Source: Thermobispora bispora DSM 43833
Lineage (GTDB): Bacteria; Actinomycetota; Actinomycetes; Streptosporangiales; Streptosporangiaceae
DNA: 64,000 nucleotides
NCBI RefSeq assembly: GCF_000092645.1
Contig: NC_014165.1
Span: forward strand, 1,426,001-1,490,000
Direction of reading: 5' to 3'
Shown here: positions 33,971-44,021 of the stretch, in pieces
Layout: every line of letters begins with the position of its first letter
Numbering within the stretch: the stretch's first letter is position 1
Notes under the pieces: model-generated
What the model saw: only the letters and a program-made list of their open reading frames with translations
What the model was told of the DNA's origin: nothing
Databases searched by the model: none
Position numbers and translations under genes: made by a program

Positions 33971-35103
33971 CACTGAACCCCCAAGCTCGACCGGATTCGG
34001 TGCACCACGTCCGGGAGGACCGCGAGGAAACGGTCGACATCGCTCTCGGAGACGCCCCGGGGCAGCGACACCCGGACGTTGCCGTGGGTGAGCACCCCCA
34101 TGGCCTCCAGCACATGGGACGGCCGGAGTGTACTCGAGGTGCACGAGCTGCCCGACGAGACCGCGAAACCGGCCTTGTCCAGCTCGAGCAGGAGCGCCTC
34201 CCCGTCCACGTACAGGCAGGAGAACGTGACGATGTGCGGCAGGCGCCGCACCGGGTCGCCGACGACCTCCACGTCCGGCACCCTCCGCGGCACCTCGGCG
34301 CGGATCCGGTCGACCAGGGCGGACAGCCGCGGCCCCTCCGTCGCCTCCTCGGCCAGCCGTTCCCGCAGCGCCGCCGCCGCGGCCACGGCCGCCGGCACGT
34401 TCGGGAAACCGGGGACCCGGCGGTGCTCCCGCTCGTCCTCCGGGTACGGCGACCGCCAGCGCGTGCCCTTGCGCACCGCGAGCACGCCCACCCCCGGCGG
34501 GCCGCCCCACTTGTGCGCGCTGGCCGCGAGGATCGACCAGCCGGCGGGGATCGGCAGCCGTCCCGCCGACTGCGCGGCGTCCACCAGGAGCGGCACCCCG
34601 GCCGCCCGGCACGCCTCGGCCACCTCCGCCACCGGCTGCAGGGTGCCGACCTCGTGGTTCGCGGTCTGCAGGCAGGCCAGCGCCGTGCCCGGCCGGGACA
34701 CCGCCTCGGCGAAGGCGGCCACGTCCACCCGCCCGGTCCGGTCCACGCCCACGACCTCGACCGTGCCGCCCTCGCGCTCGTGGAGCTCGGCGGCGTGCAG
34801 CACGCTCGAGTGCTCGACCGCGCTCACCACCAGGCGGGTGCCCACCCGCCGCCGGGCCTTGAGCGCGCCCAGCACGCCGAGGTGGATCGCCTGGGTCCCC
34901 GAAGCGGTGAAGGAGACCTCGTCGGGCCGCGCGCCCAGCAGCTCGGCTACCTCGGCCCGCGCCTGCTCCAGTAGCATGCTGGCGCGACGTGCCGCGCCGT
35001 ACAGGCGCGCCGGATCGGCCCACCCGGCCTCGCTGGCGGCGATCAGCGCCTCCCGGGCCGCCGGGTGGAGGGGTTCCGTGGAAGCCGCGTCTAAATAGGC
35101 CAC
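33970..35103 (-). CDS. Cysteine desulfurase (NifS/IscS-like)
   Basis: 377 residues, PLP-dependent class V aminotransferase fold. The Schiff-base Lys is in ASAHKWGGPPGVGVL, PLP phosphate contacts are in SAVEHSSVLHA and LVDAAQSAG, and the catalytic Cys is in SSGSSCTSSTLRPS. The short Cys loop is IscS-like. Start taken at GTG 35103 (MAYLDAASTEPLHP), apparently without a ribosome-binding site; an ATG at 35151 is in frame. Forms an operon with a TusA-like protein and is divergent from ctaC. Confidence 0.9.
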   Translation of the reverse strand: MAYLDAASTEPLHPAAREALIAASEAGWADPARLYGAARRASMLLEQARAEVAELLGARPDEVSFTASGTQAIHLGVLGALKARRRVGTRLVVSAVEHSSVLHAAELHEREGGTVEVVGVDRTGRVDVAAFAEAVSRPGTALACLQTANHEVGTLQPVAEVAEACRAAGVPLLVDAAQSAGRLPIPAGWSILAASAHKWGGPPGVGVLAVRKGTRWRSPYPEDEREHRRVPGFPNVPAAVAAAAALRERLAEEATEGPRLSALVDRIRAEVPRRVPDVEVVGDPVRRLPHIVTFSCLYVDGEALLLELDKAGFAVSSGSSCTSSTLRPSHVLEAMGVLTHGNVRVSLPRGVSESDVDRFLAVLPDVVHRIRSSLGVQ

Positions 35104-35288
35104 GATTAGGACATTAGCCGGGGGCTGCTCAGGGAGGCGCGGCTGGTCCACGCTAAGGTTTCCCCTAGCGTGAACTCAATGGAGTACAAGGGCCCGGCGG
35201 GATGATCGCGGCCCTGTACCCCGCGTGCCGGATAGGAAAACCGCCCAGGAGGTGGCTCTTGGGCTTTCGTTTGTGGGGTAGGCGATCC

Positions 35289-36116
35289 GTGAGTCCGACC
35301 TGCCGTACGACACGGCGACAGTCGAAGCGCCGCCGGTTGTCCGGTGCCGCAGCCGTGGCGCTGGTTGCGGCGAGCGCGACGGCGTGCAGCAACGAGGCGA
35401 TCGATCAGTGGTCCCGCGGGGGCATGCCGGAGGGCGTCACCGAGCAGTCCCAGATCATCCAGACGCTGTGGAATGGCGCGTGGATCGCGGCTCTCGCCAC
35501 CGGTGTCGTCGTCTGGGGCCTCATCTTCTGGGCGGTCGCGTTCCACCGTAAGAAGAGGAACTCCGAAGCGCTGCCGCCGCAGGTTCGCTACAACCTGCCG
35601 ATCGAGATCCTCTACACCGTGGTCCCCGTGATCATGGTGGCGATCCTCTTCTTCTTCACCGCGCGGGACCAGACCGAGATCATGAAGGTCTCGGGGACGG
35701 CCCCGGTCAAGGTGCGGGTGGACGGCTACCAGTGGAGCTGGAAGTTCACCACGCACTACCAGGGCCAGAAGGTCGAGGTCGCCGGCGTCCCGGTGGACCT
35801 GAGCAAGCAGAGCAACGAGAACCCGCAGGGTCCGCAGCTCGTGCTGCCGGTCAACACCAAGGTTGAGTTCGAGCTTCACTCCGACGACGTCATCCACTCC
35901 TTCTGGGTGCCCGCCTTCCTCTTCAAGCAGGACCTCTTCCCGGGCAACGTCGTCAACCGTTTCGAGATCAAGACGCTCGACCGGACGGGCGTGTTCATCG
36001 GCCGGTGCGCCGAGCTGTGCGGCGCCGACCACAGTAGGATGCTGTTCTCGGTGAAGCTCGTGCCGCAGGCTGAGTTCGAGCAGTACATCAAGAGCCACGC
36101 GGGGAGTGCGCAGTGA
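35289..36116 (+). CDS. ctaC: Cytochrome c oxidase subunit II (lipoprotein)
   Basis: 275 residues from GTG 35289. Arg-rich n-region, hydrophobic stretch and a lipobox (ASATACS), two transmembrane helices, then the periplasmic cupredoxin domain. The CuA ligands are in [13 protein letters not shown] with the upstream His in [13 protein letters not shown] 35259 is in frame with a stronger AGGAGGT and would add ten residues; the GTG is preferred because streptomycete CtaC starts similarly by my recollection. First gene of ctaCDF; ctaD overlaps it by four bases. Confidence 0.94.
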   Translation: MSPTCRTTRRQSKRRRLSGAAAVALVAASATACSNEAIDQWSRGGMPEGVTEQSQIIQTLWNGAWIAALATGVVVWGLIFWAVAFHRKKRNSEALPPQVRYNLPIEILYTVVPVIMVAILFFFTARDQTEIMKVSGTAPVKVRVDGYQWSWKFTTHYQGQKVEVAGVPVDLSKQSNENPQGPQLVLPVNTKVEFELHSDDVIHSFWVPAFLFKQDLFPGNVVNRFEIKTLDRTGVFIGRCAELCGADHSRMLFSVKLVPQAEFEQYIKSHAGSAQ

Positions 36117-37807
36117 CCGCCATCCAGGAGCCGGTCGGCATCGCGGCCCGACCGTATACCAAGGGCAGGGCCATCGCGAAATGGCTATCGAGCACCGATC
36201 ACAAGGTGATCGGGCACCTCTACCTGATCTCGGCCTTCATCTTGTTCCTGATCGGCGGCCTCATGGCGCTGGTCATGCGCCTGGAGCTCGCCCGGCCGGG
36301 GCTGCAGTTCGTGTCGAACGAGCAGTTCAACCAGCTCTTCACCATGCACGGCACGATCATGCTGCTGCTGGTGGGCATGCCGCTGGTCACCGGCTTCGCC
36401 AACGAGCTGGTTCCGCTGCAGATCGGCGCGCCTGACGTCGCGTTCCCGCGGCTGAACATGGTGAGCTACTGGCTGTTCCTCTTCGGCAGCCTGATCGTGG
36501 TGTTCAGCCTCTTCACCCCCAGAGGCGCCCCCTCGTTCGGGTGGACGATCTACATCCCGCTGTCCAACACGACCTACTCGCCCGGCATCGGTGGCGACCT
36601 GTGGATCATGGGCGTGGTCCTCTCCGGCCTCGGCTCGATCCTCAGCTCGGTGAACTTCATCACCACGATCATCACCATGCGGGCGCCCGGGATGACCATG
36701 TTCCGGATGCCCATCTTCACGTGGAACATACTGGTCGTCAGCGTGCTGATCCTGCTCGTCTTCCCGCCGCTGGCGGCCACGCTGCTGGCGATCGAGGCCG
36801 ACCGCAAGCTCGGCACGCAGATCTTCCACTCCGACTACGGCGGCCCGATCATGTTCCAGCACCTGTTCTGGTTCTTTGGGCACCCCGAGGTCTACATACT
36901 GGCGCTGCCGTTCTTCGGCATCATCACCGAGATCATCCCGGTGTTCAGCCGTAAGCCGATCTTCGGCTACATCGGCCTGGTCGGCGCGACGATCGCCATC
37001 ATGGCCCTCTCCATGGCGGTGTGGGCGCACCACATGTTCGTCACCGGGCAGGTGCTGCTGCCGTTCTTCGCGCTGCTGACCTTCCTCATCGCGGTGCCGA
37101 CCGGCGTGAAGTTCTTCAACTGGATCGGCACCATGTGGCGCGGGCACCTCTCCTTCGAGACGCCGATGCTCTTCGCCGTCGGCTTCCTCGTCACCTTCCT
37201 GTTCGGTGGCCTCACCGGCGTCATCCTCGCGTCGCCGCCGCTCGACTTCCACACCAGCGACACCTACTTCGTGGTGGCGCACTTCCACTACACGCTGTTC
37301 GGCAGCATGATCTTCGCGACCTTCGGCGGGATCTACTTCTGGTGGCCGAAGATCACCGGCCGGATGCTCGACGAGCGGCTCGGGAAGATCCACTTCTGGA
37401 CGCTGCTCATCGGCTTCAACATGACCTTCCTCGTGCAGCACTGGCTCGGCGTGGCGGGCTTCCCGCGCCGGTACGCCGACTACGCCGCGACCGACGGCTT
37501 CACCAGGCTGAACGAGATCTCCACCGCCGGTGCCATCCTGCTGGGCATCTCTACCCTGCCGTTCATGTACAACATGTGGCGGACCTGGCGGAAGGCCCCG
37601 AAGGTCACCGTCAACGACCCGTGGGGTTACGGCTGCTCCCTCGAGTGGGCCACCTCCTGCCCGCCCCCGCGGCACAACTTCACCTCGCTGCCGCCGATCC
37701 GCTCGGAGCGGCCGGCGTTCGACCTCAAGTTCCCGTACCTGTCCGCCAAGCCTGCGGTGGAGGAGGCCGGGGCGGCCAAGCAGGGATTGGAGGAGGGTAG
37801 CCGATGA
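36113..37807 (+). CDS. ctaD: Cytochrome c oxidase subunit I (aa3 type)
   Basis: 564 residues, about 12 membrane helices. The heme-copper site is intact: [15 protein letters not shown] (Cu ligand His cross-linked to Tyr), WAHHMFVTG (Cu His pair) and [11 protein letters not shown] (heme His ligands). It catalyses oxygen reduction with proton pumping as part of the actinobacterial bcc-aa3 supercomplex. GTG start overlaps the ctaC stop (GTGA); its stop overlaps ctaF (ATGA). Confidence 0.97.
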   Translation: MTAIQEPVGIAARPYTKGRAIAKWLSSTDHKVIGHLYLISAFILFLIGGLMALVMRLELARPGLQFVSNEQFNQLFTMHGTIMLLLVGMPLVTGFANELVPLQIGAPDVAFPRLNMVSYWLFLFGSLIVVFSLFTPRGAPSFGWTIYIPLSNTTYSPGIGGDLWIMGVVLSGLGSILSSVNFITTIITMRAPGMTMFRMPIFTWNILVVSVLILLVFPPLAATLLAIEADRKLGTQIFHSDYGGPIMFQHLFWFFGHPEVYILALPFFGIITEIIPVFSRKPIFGYIGLVGATIAIMALSMAVWAHHMFVTGQVLLPFFALLTFLIAVPTGVKFFNWIGTMWRGHLSFETPMLFAVGFLVTFLFGGLTGVILASPPLDFHTSDTYFVVAHFHYTLFGSMIFATFGGIYFWWPKITGRMLDERLGKIHFWTLLIGFNMTFLVQHWLGVAGFPRRYADYAATDGFTRLNEISTAGAILLGISTLPFMYNMWRTWRKAPKVTVNDPWGYGCSLEWATSCPPPRHNFTSLPPIRSERPAFDLKFPYLSAKPAVEEAGAAKQGLEEGSR

Positions 37808-38199
37808 AGATTCAGGGCTGGACATTCCTCATCATCGGCATCTTCTTCGGGGCCGCCACCGTGGTGTACTGGTTCTGGTCCCAGGAACCGACCGGCACCA
37901 CCGCTCTGGCGATCTCGGTCGGCCTCGCGTTCATGGTCGGCTACTACCTGCTCTACACGGCCCGCCGGACCGGTGAGCAGCCGGAGGACGACAAGAACGC
38001 GAACATCGAGGACCACGCAGGGGAGATCGGCTTCTTCAGCCCCTACAGCTGGTGGCCGCTGTGGGTCTGCGCCGCCGCGGCGCTGGCCTTCTTCGGCTTC
38101 GTCATCGGCTGGTGGCTCTTCCTCATCGGGCTGTTCGCGACGGTTCTCGCCCTGATCGGCTTCGTCTTCGAGCACTACCGGGGCCGCTACTCGCACTGA
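37804..38199 (+). CDS. ctaF: Cytochrome c oxidase subunit IV (CtaF)
   Basis: 131 residues, four predicted transmembrane helices arranged as two pairs ([18 protein letters not shown] and the following segment; [20 protein letters not shown] and the last). This is the small actinobacterial subunit IV. ATG overlaps the ctaD stop; a strong terminator follows. Confidence 0.93.
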   Translation: MKIQGWTFLIIGIFFGAATVVYWFWSQEPTGTTALAISVGLAFMVGYYLLYTARRTGEQPEDDKNANIEDHAGEIGFFSPYSWWPLWVCAAAALAFFGFVIGWWLFLIGLFATVLALIGFVFEHYRGRYSH

Positions 38200-38219
38200 G
38201 GCGAGTCCCGAGCCCATAT

Positions 38220-38260
38220 GCGGCCGGTCGGCGAAACCGCCGACCGGCCGCCGGCTTTTT
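38220..38260 (+). terminator. Intrinsic terminator of the ctaCDF operon
   Basis: Perfect 14-bp stem GCGGCCGGTCGGCG / CGCCGACCGGCCGC with an AAAC loop, then CGGCTTTTT. It is one of the few terminators in the window with a true T run. Confidence 0.88.
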
Positions 38261-38382
38261 CCGGCCGGTCGGTGGTGGCCGTGCACCATCCTTTGCCGGT
38301 TTTGTGGCGATCAGAGGGCGGCCGGTAACGCGATCCCGGGAATCTCCTCGAGAAAAAGATCGCGGCAGGAGGGGGAGGCCAG

Positions 38383-39570
38383 GTGCGAGCTGGTGCGGCT
38401 GGGGCGCTGGCCCTGCTGGTGGCGGCGGCCGGATGTTCTCTCACCTCGGAGAGCGCGGACGGGGGGCGCGACGGGACGGGAACCGCGATCAGGATCAGCC
38501 CCGCCGATGGGGCGAGTGATCTGCCGACCGGGCTGCCCATCACGGTGTCGGCGGCGCAGGGCACGCTGAAGAGCGTCACCGTGACCGCGGGCGGCCGGCC
38601 GGTGTCCGGGGTCTTCAGCGCCGACCGCACCCAGTGGCGCAGCGACCGCGCCCTCATCCCCGGCGCCACCTACCAGGTCCACGCCGTGGCCTCGGGCCCG
38701 AACGGCGCGACCGTCGAGCGGACCAGCCGGTTCACCACGGAGAAGGCGGTCAAGACGTTCGGCATCGACACCCTGATCCCGAACAAGGACCACGGCTCGA
38801 CCCTCGGCGTCGGCATGCCGATCATCATCACGTTCGACCAGCCGATCAGCGACCGGGTCTCGGTCGAGCGGAACCTCATCGTCGAGGCGAGCCGGCCGGT
38901 GGAGGGCGCCTGGCACTGGCTCAACGAGAAGAAGGTCGTCTGGCGGCCCAAGGAGTACTGGCCCGCCCACACCAAGGTGCGGGTCGTCGCCCGCCTCGCG
39001 AACGTCCGCGGCGGTGCGGGCCTGTACGGCAAGCAGGACTACGTCCGCGAGTTCCAGATCGGCCGGGAGCAGATCAGCGTCGCCGACACCAAGACCCACC
39101 ACATGACGGTCAAGCGGGACGGCAAGGTCATCAAGGTCATCCCGATCAGCGCGGGAAGCGGCGACGTCTTCCGGCACTACACCACGAGCGGGATCCACGT
39201 GGCCATGTCGCGTGAGCCGGTCACCGTGATGGTCTCCCCGGACGCCGCCCCCGGTCAGCCGGGCTACTACCGGACGACCACCTACCACAACGTGCGGATC
39301 TCCGACACCGGCGAGTACGTCCACGGCGCCCCCTGGTCCGTCGGCAGCCAGGGGAGGGCGAACGTCAGCCACGGCTGCGTCAACGCGAGCCCGGCCAACG
39401 CGAAGTGGTTCATGGAGAACACGCTGATCGGCGACCCGATCATCGTCACCGGGTCGCCGCGGAAGCTGGAGCCGACGAACGGCTGGAGCTACTTCCAGGC
39501 GTCCTGGGAGGACTGGCTCAAGCAGAGCCGCCTGCGCGCCGACTTCGCCGCCCCGCTGGCGTCCGTGTGA
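38383..39570 (+). CDS. L,D-transpeptidase lipoprotein with Ig-like domains
   Basis: 395 residues. Signal peptide with lipobox (VAAAGCS), two Ig-like domains (about residues 30-245) and a YkuD domain with the catalytic motif HGAPWSVGSQGRANVSHGCV (His and Cys intact), then a C-terminal extension. It makes 3-3 crosslinks in peptidoglycan on the outer face of the membrane. Architecture is that of the mycobacterial LdtMt2-like enzymes. GTG 38383 has GGGGGAGG upstream. It lies between the two respiratory operons. Confidence 0.93.
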   Translation: MRAGAAGALALLVAAAGCSLTSESADGGRDGTGTAIRISPADGASDLPTGLPITVSAAQGTLKSVTVTAGGRPVSGVFSADRTQWRSDRALIPGATYQVHAVASGPNGATVERTSRFTTEKAVKTFGIDTLIPNKDHGSTLGVGMPIIITFDQPISDRVSVERNLIVEASRPVEGAWHWLNEKKVVWRPKEYWPAHTKVRVVARLANVRGGAGLYGKQDYVREFQIGREQISVADTKTHHMTVKRDGKVIKVIPISAGSGDVFRHYTTSGIHVAMSREPVTVMVSPDAAPGQPGYYRTTTYHNVRISDTGEYVHGAPWSVGSQGRANVSHGCVNASPANAKWFMENTLIGDPIIVTGSPRKLEPTNGWSYFQASWEDWLKQSRLRADFAAPLASV

Positions 39571-40020
39571 GGCGACGTGCCCCGGGTCCCATCCGGCGCA
39601 AGCGGCCCTTGCGGTGCCCAGAAGCCTCAGGGGCGGGCGCCAGAAGGCCTCAGTGCCCTGGAGACTTCGGCACGACCCCCGGGGGAGGGGGCAACCCACC
39701 TATGGGCGGTGTGTCCTCCAGGAGCCTCTGACGCGCTCGCCGGCGTTGCCATCCTCGCGAGATCGGCATCCTCGCCTCCGGCGTGCTGTCCCTCGCCGAG
39801 GACGCGGGCAAACCAGGCATCCGCGCGTGCCCGGATGTGGCGTCTCGTGGCGGGGCTGACGCGCCTGCTGCGGGGTTCCGGTATCAATGGGCGGCTACCG
39901 GATCCGGGCACGCAGGTGATCACGACGTCATGTGGCGAGTGGCCGAGGCGCGCATGCGGGCGCGGCGGTCACGCTCAGCCCGGCGCCCTGGGGAGACGCC
40001 GCAGGTGGTCGCACGGTGCA

Positions 40021-40135
40021 GGCGGGGCGGCCACGGCCACCCGCGGCAGATGGGCGTGGCCCTGGGTGAAGCCCAGGCGGGGCGGCCGCGCTGCCCGCCG
40101 CCGCTGGCGTGGCCCCGGGCGAAGCGCCCCGGGAG
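40021..40135. repeat. Diverged ~55-bp tandem repeat with variant hairpins
   Basis: Both units start GGCGGGGCGGCC (40021 and 40076) and share GCGTGGCCC-[T/C]GGG-[T/C]-GAAGC near their ends. The hairpin is CCTGGG-TGAAG-CCCAGG in unit 1 and CCCCGGGC-GAA-GCGCCCCGGG-like in unit 2, so the stem is kept while its bases differ. Confidence 0.5.
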
Positions 40136-40239
40136 TGCGCGTGCGGGGAATCGCCCGATGGTCTCGTAGATGGCGCGCAACGCGCCTGTGACGCTCTCTC
40201 CGCTGAGGGATAAGGAGAGACAGGATGGGCACCGGGCGC

Positions 40240-40268
40240 CCTGTGCGGCGCGCAGAGCGCCGCACAGG
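40240..40268. repeat. 12-bp perfect inverted repeat (hairpin)
   Basis: CCTGTGCGGCGC-GCAGA-GCGCCGCACAGG in non-coding DNA, next to the palindrome GCCGTACGGC (40273-40282). It could be a terminator or part of a structured RNA. Confidence 0.5.
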
Positions 40269-40432
40269 CTGTGCCGTACGGCATTGCCTACAGGGACCGT
40301 ACGGGCATGCCCACGGGGGATCTGAGAGGGACGTGGGGGAGGCGGTGGAGCGGGTCCGGCATCGGCCGGCGAGGGAACTCTCACCGCCTTGACCCGTGCC
40401 TGGCCGGAGCGTGAAACCGGTGCCGGAACGAC

Positions 40433-40465
40433 GATCGGCCCGGGCGGTGACCGCCCGGGCCGATC
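40433..40465 (-). terminator. Terminator of the ctaE-qcrCAB operon
   Basis: Perfect 15-bp stem GATCGGCCCGGGCGG / CCGCCCGGGCCGATC with a TGA loop, 21 bases past the qcrB stop on the minus strand. No clear T run. Confidence 0.75.
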
Positions 40466-40486
40466 AACGTGTGCGAGCCTCGCGGC

Positions 40487-42115
40487 TCAGTGGAGCTGCT
40501 TCCGGTCGCCCGTGCCGACCGCGGCGTGCTCCTCCTCGCCCTCGTGGTGCGCGGCCTCCTCCAGCGGCACGTGGTCCGTGCCGTAGGCCTTGCTCATCTT
40601 GAGCCGCAGCCTGCCGAGGGCCGAGCGGGCCTCCTTGGGCGGGACGCCCTCGCCGTCGGGGCCGGCCTCGAGGATCGGGATCTCCTTCTTGGCGCGGATC
40701 TGCTCGGTGAGCTCCTCCGGCGGAGTCGTGTGGACCTCGATGTACCCACCGCTCGGCAGCCGCTTGATGATGCCGGACTCCATGCCGTGCGCCAGGATCT
40801 CGGCGTCCTTGCGCTGCAGGCCGATGCAGATCCGGTAGGTCACGACGTACGCGATCACCGGACCCACGAAGATCGCGACACGGCCCACCAGTGTGGTCCA
40901 GAACAGGCTGATCTGGAAGTTCGCGGAGATCTCGTCGTTGGCGCCCAGCAGCCACAGGATGCCGTAGAACGTGATCCCCGCGGCGCCGATGGCGGTGCGG
41001 TGCGGGTTGTTCCGCGGCCGGTCGCACAGGTGGTGCTCCCGGTTGTCACCGGTCACCCACCGTTCGATGAACGGGTAGAGCGCGAGACCGGTGAAGATCA
41101 GGCCCATGGGGACCAGCGCCGGGATCAGCACGCTCAGCGCGAGCGTGTGCCCCAGGAAGTTGATCTCCCAGGCCGGCATGAGCCGCAGCGAGCCCTCGAG
41201 GAAGCCCATGTAGAAGTCGGGCTGCGAACCGGCGGAGATGTCGGCCGGCGTGTACGGGCCGTACAGCCAGACCGGGTTGATCTGGGCGAAGGTGCCCAGG
41301 CCGGCGATGACCGCGAACGTGAACAGGAAGAACGCCCCGGACTTGGCCATGAAGGCCGGGAAGAACGGAGCGCCGACCACGTTGTTCTCCGTCCGGCCCT
41401 TCCCGGGCATCTGCGTGTGCTTCTGCACGAACATGATGATCAGGTGCGCCGCGATGAGCGCGAGCAGCAGGCCCGGGATGAGCAGGATGTGGATCGTGTA
41501 GAACCGCGAGATCACATCGTGGCCGGGGTACTCACCGCCGAAGAGGAAGAACATCAGGTAGGTGCCCACGACCGGGATCGCGAGCATGACGCCCTCCGTG
41601 ATCCGCAGACCCGCACCGGAGAGCAGGTCGTCGGGGAGGGAGTACCCGGTGAGGCCCTCGGCCATGGCGAGGGTGAGGAGCACCAGCCCGATGAGCCAGT
41701 TGACCTCGCGCGGCTTGCGGTACGCCCCGGTGAAGAAGACCCGGAGCATGTGCACGATCATGCCGGCCACGAAGAGCAGCGCCGCCCAGTGGTGGATCTG
41801 CCGGACCAGCAGGCCGCCCCGCACGTCGAAGGAGAGGTGCAGGGTCGACTGGTAGGCCTCCGACATCTTCACGCCCACCAGCGGGGCGTAGCTGCCGTTG
41901 TACGTCACCTCCGCCATGCTGGGCTTGAACCAGAAGGTCAGGAAGGTTCCGCTCAGCAGGAGGATGATGAACGAGTAGAGCGCGATCTCGCCGAGCAGGA
42001 ACGACCAATGGTCGGGGAAGATCTTCCTCATGTACTTCTTGAGGAAGCTCCCCGCACCGAAGCGGTCGTCGACGAACTCGGAGACGCCGGCTAGGGCCTT
42101 CGGGGGAGCGTTCAT
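40487..42115 (-). CDS. qcrB: Menaquinol-cytochrome c reductase cytochrome b subunit
   Basis: 542 residues, longer than classical cytochrome b because of an actinobacterial C-terminal extension (RLPSGGYIEVHTTPPEELTE and beyond). Heme-binding His pairs are in VRQIHHWAALLFVAGMIVHM and FYTIHILLIPGLLLALIAAH; the Qo-site loop is the PVWLYGPYTPADI region. It oxidises menaquinol and pumps charge across the membrane. ATG overlaps the qcrA stop (ATGA). Confidence 0.96.
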   Translation of the reverse strand: MNAPPKALAGVSEFVDDRFGAGSFLKKYMRKIFPDHWSFLLGEIALYSFIILLLSGTFLTFWFKPSMAEVTYNGSYAPLVGVKMSEAYQSTLHLSFDVRGGLLVRQIHHWAALLFVAGMIVHMLRVFFTGAYRKPREVNWLIGLVLLTLAMAEGLTGYSLPDDLLSGAGLRITEGVMLAIPVVGTYLMFFLFGGEYPGHDVISRFYTIHILLIPGLLLALIAAHLIIMFVQKHTQMPGKGRTENNVVGAPFFPAFMAKSGAFFLFTFAVIAGLGTFAQINPVWLYGPYTPADISAGSQPDFYMGFLEGSLRLMPAWEINFLGHTLALSVLIPALVPMGLIFTGLALYPFIERWVTGDNREHHLCDRPRNNPHRTAIGAAGITFYGILWLLGANDEISANFQISLFWTTLVGRVAIFVGPVIAYVVTYRICIGLQRKDAEILAHGMESGIIKRLPSGGYIEVHTTPPEELTEQIRAKKEIPILEAGPDGEGVPPKEARSALGRLRLKMSKAYGTDHVPLEEAAHHEGEEEHAAVGTGDRKQLH

Positions 42116-43194
42116 GTCGTCTGCTTCTCCCTTGCTTCGGCTTCGGCGTCACCGCGCTCCCAGAAGCTGGGGCCGGGCGGGACGGCGAAGTCGCCCTTGG
42201 CGACCAGGTAGCCCTCCTCGTCCACCCCGATGGGGAGCTGCGGCAGCGGCCGGGCGGCCGGGCCGAAGACGACCTTCGCACCGTCGGCCGCGTCGAAGGT
42301 CGACTGGTGGCACGGGCAGAGGATGTACTTCGTGGTCTGCTCGTACAGCGCGGTCGGGCAGCCCACGTGGGTACAGATCTTGGAGTACGCGACGATGCCG
42401 TCGTACGTCCAGTTCATGTTCGTGCCGGACTTGAACTCCTCCGGCCGCAGCTTGATCAGGATGAGCGTCGCCTTGGCGAGCGCGTTGAGATCGTGCTCGT
42501 ACCCCTCGGGGACGACCGAGAGGATGCCGCCGGGGGAGTTGAAGTCGGCCGCCCGGATGGGCTGACCGGTGCCCTCGACGACGAGCCGGCGGTACCTGCC
42601 GTCCTTGGTCCGCTCACCCCACACCGTGTGCCGCAGCGCGGTGCCCGGCAGCGGGCCCAGGTCCTTCAGCAGCACCAGCGGGAGAAGGCCGAGCGGGGCG
42701 GCGGCGAGCAGCAGGGTCCGGCGCAGCAGCTTGTGCCGGAACAGGCCGCTCTCCTCGGCACCCTGGAGGAACGTCTGCTTGACGTACTCCCGGACCTCCT
42801 TGCTGGAGGCCATCGGGTGACGCTCCTCGATCAGGTGGTACTTCGGCATGATGTGCCGCACCCACACGGTGACGCCGATCGCGATCGAGAGCAGCGCCAC
42901 GGTGAGCGAGCCGCCCAGTGCCAGGTTCGACGTCGCCACCTTGTCCAGCGTGCCGACCTGGAAGATCACGTAGGACGCGATGAACGACACGCTGCCGAGG
43001 AAGGCGAGGAAGAACAGGAGCGCCACGACCTTCTCGGCCCGCCGGGCCTTCGCCGGGTCCGGGTACGTGACGCCGGGCACGTCCTTAGCCTCCTGAGGCT
43101 CGTCGTCCGCGAGGACGGGACGGTCAGGTGGCGGGGTGCCGATGACCCGCTTCGGGACGCGGCCCTCCGGTTGCTCGATGTTGTTATCTGTCAT
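42112..43194 (-). CDS. qcrA: Rieske iron-sulfur protein of the bcc complex
   Basis: 360 residues. Three hydrophobic segments in the N-terminal half, as in actinobacterial QcrA, and a Rieske domain with CTHVGC (C-x-H) and CPCHQSTF (C-x2-H) holding the [2Fe-2S] cluster. ATG at 43194 overlaps qcrC by four bases. Partner of QcrB and QcrC. Confidence 0.95.
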   Translation of the reverse strand: MTDNNIEQPEGRVPKRVIGTPPPDRPVLADDEPQEAKDVPGVTYPDPAKARRAEKVVALLFFLAFLGSVSFIASYVIFQVGTLDKVATSNLALGGSLTVALLSIAIGVTVWVRHIMPKYHLIEERHPMASSKEVREYVKQTFLQGAEESGLFRHKLLRRTLLLAAAPLGLLPLVLLKDLGPLPGTALRHTVWGERTKDGRYRRLVVEGTGQPIRAADFNSPGGILSVVPEGYEHDLNALAKATLILIKLRPEEFKSGTNMNWTYDGIVAYSKICTHVGCPTALYEQTTKYILCPCHQSTFDAADGAKVVFGPAARPLPQLPIGVDEEGYLVAKGDFAVPPGPSFWERGDAEAEAREKQTT

Positions 43195-44021
43195 GCCTGC
43201 GTCCGTCGCTTCTTCGCGGTGATCCAGATGGAGGCCAGGATGACCAGGGTGATACCCACGACCCACGCGACCAGGCCTTCAGTGACCGGACCGATCCGGC
43301 CTAGTCCCCAGCCACCGGGGTCGGTCTGCTCCCGCACCGAGACGATGTACGCGATCATGTCGCGCTTCTGGTCCGGGGTGATGACCGAGTCGTTGAATAC
43401 CGGCATCGCCTGCGGACCGGTGACCATCGCCTCGTAGATCTGGCGGGGCGTCGCCGGGTTGAGCGGCGGAGCGACCTTGCCCTCGGTCAGCGCGCCGCCC
43501 GCGCCGACGAAGTTGTGGCACTGGATGCAGTTCGCCCGGAAGAGCTCGCCACCCCGGGCCGGGTCGCCCTTGGCCGGGTCGACCTGCTCATCGGTCGGGA
43601 TGGTCGGGCCACCGCCGAGCGACTGGATATATGCGGCGAGCTGGCTGATCGCCTCATCGGTCGCCCACTCGGCGCGCGGCTTGCGCGGCGCCTGCGAGGA
43701 GGCGTCGCCGGCGGGCATCCGGCCGCTGCTCACTTGGAAGTCCACTGCCGCCGCGCCGACGCCCACCAGCGTGGGGGCCTTGGCCGTGCCCTCGGCATTC
43801 ATGCCGTGGCAGCTCGAGCAGTGGGCCACGTAAAGGCTCTTGCCCTGCGCCACGTCGTCGGCCTTGCCGGACGCCATCGCCGCGTCCGCGCTGTTGTTCG
43901 GCGCGGCGAGGGCGTAGGTCCCGCCGAGCAGACTCAGCGCGAGCGCGACGACGGCGACTCTGGCAAGGCGATGGCGCCGCCGGGCGGTGATGGATTTCAC
44001 CGTCTTTCCTGTTCCGATCAT
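43191..44021 (-). CDS. qcrC: Diheme cytochrome cc subunit
   Basis: 276 residues. N-terminal membrane anchor or signal region, two c-type heme motifs CSSCH (Cys68-His72) and CIQCH (Cys165-His169), and a C-terminal transmembrane helix. In actinobacteria this diheme subunit passes electrons directly to the CuA of subunit II. ATG overlaps the ctaE stop (ATGA). Confidence 0.96.
   Translation of the reverse strand: MIGTGKTVKSITARRRHRLARVAVVALALSLLGGTYALAAPNNSADAAMASGKADDVAQGKSLYVAHCSSCHGMNAEGTAKAPTLVGVGAAAVDFQVSSGRMPAGDASSQAPRKPRAEWATDEAISQLAAYIQSLGGGPTIPTDEQVDPAKGDPARGGELFRANCIQCHNFVGAGGALTEGKVAPPLNPATPRQIYEAMVTGPQAMPVFNDSVITPDQKRDMIAYIVSVREQTDPGGWGLGRIGPVTEGLVAWVVGITLVILASIWITAKKRRTQA

Larger units (their letters stand above)
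39571..40486. other. 916-base non-coding region between the transpeptidase gene and qcrB
   Basis: Convergent genes flank it. Several frames are open but none has conserved features, a signal for translation or third-position bias like its neighbours. It holds diverged tandem repeats with hairpins (40021-40135), a 12-bp inverted repeat (40240-40268) and the qcr terminator (40433-40465). The rest shows nothing I can name. Confidence 0.55.

Noticed and set aside
39577-40191. Possible 204-residue gene downstream of the transpeptidase gene
   Set aside because: No conserved motif, no ribosome-binding site, Arg/Gly/Ala-rich shadow-like composition, and internal tandem repeats and hairpins.
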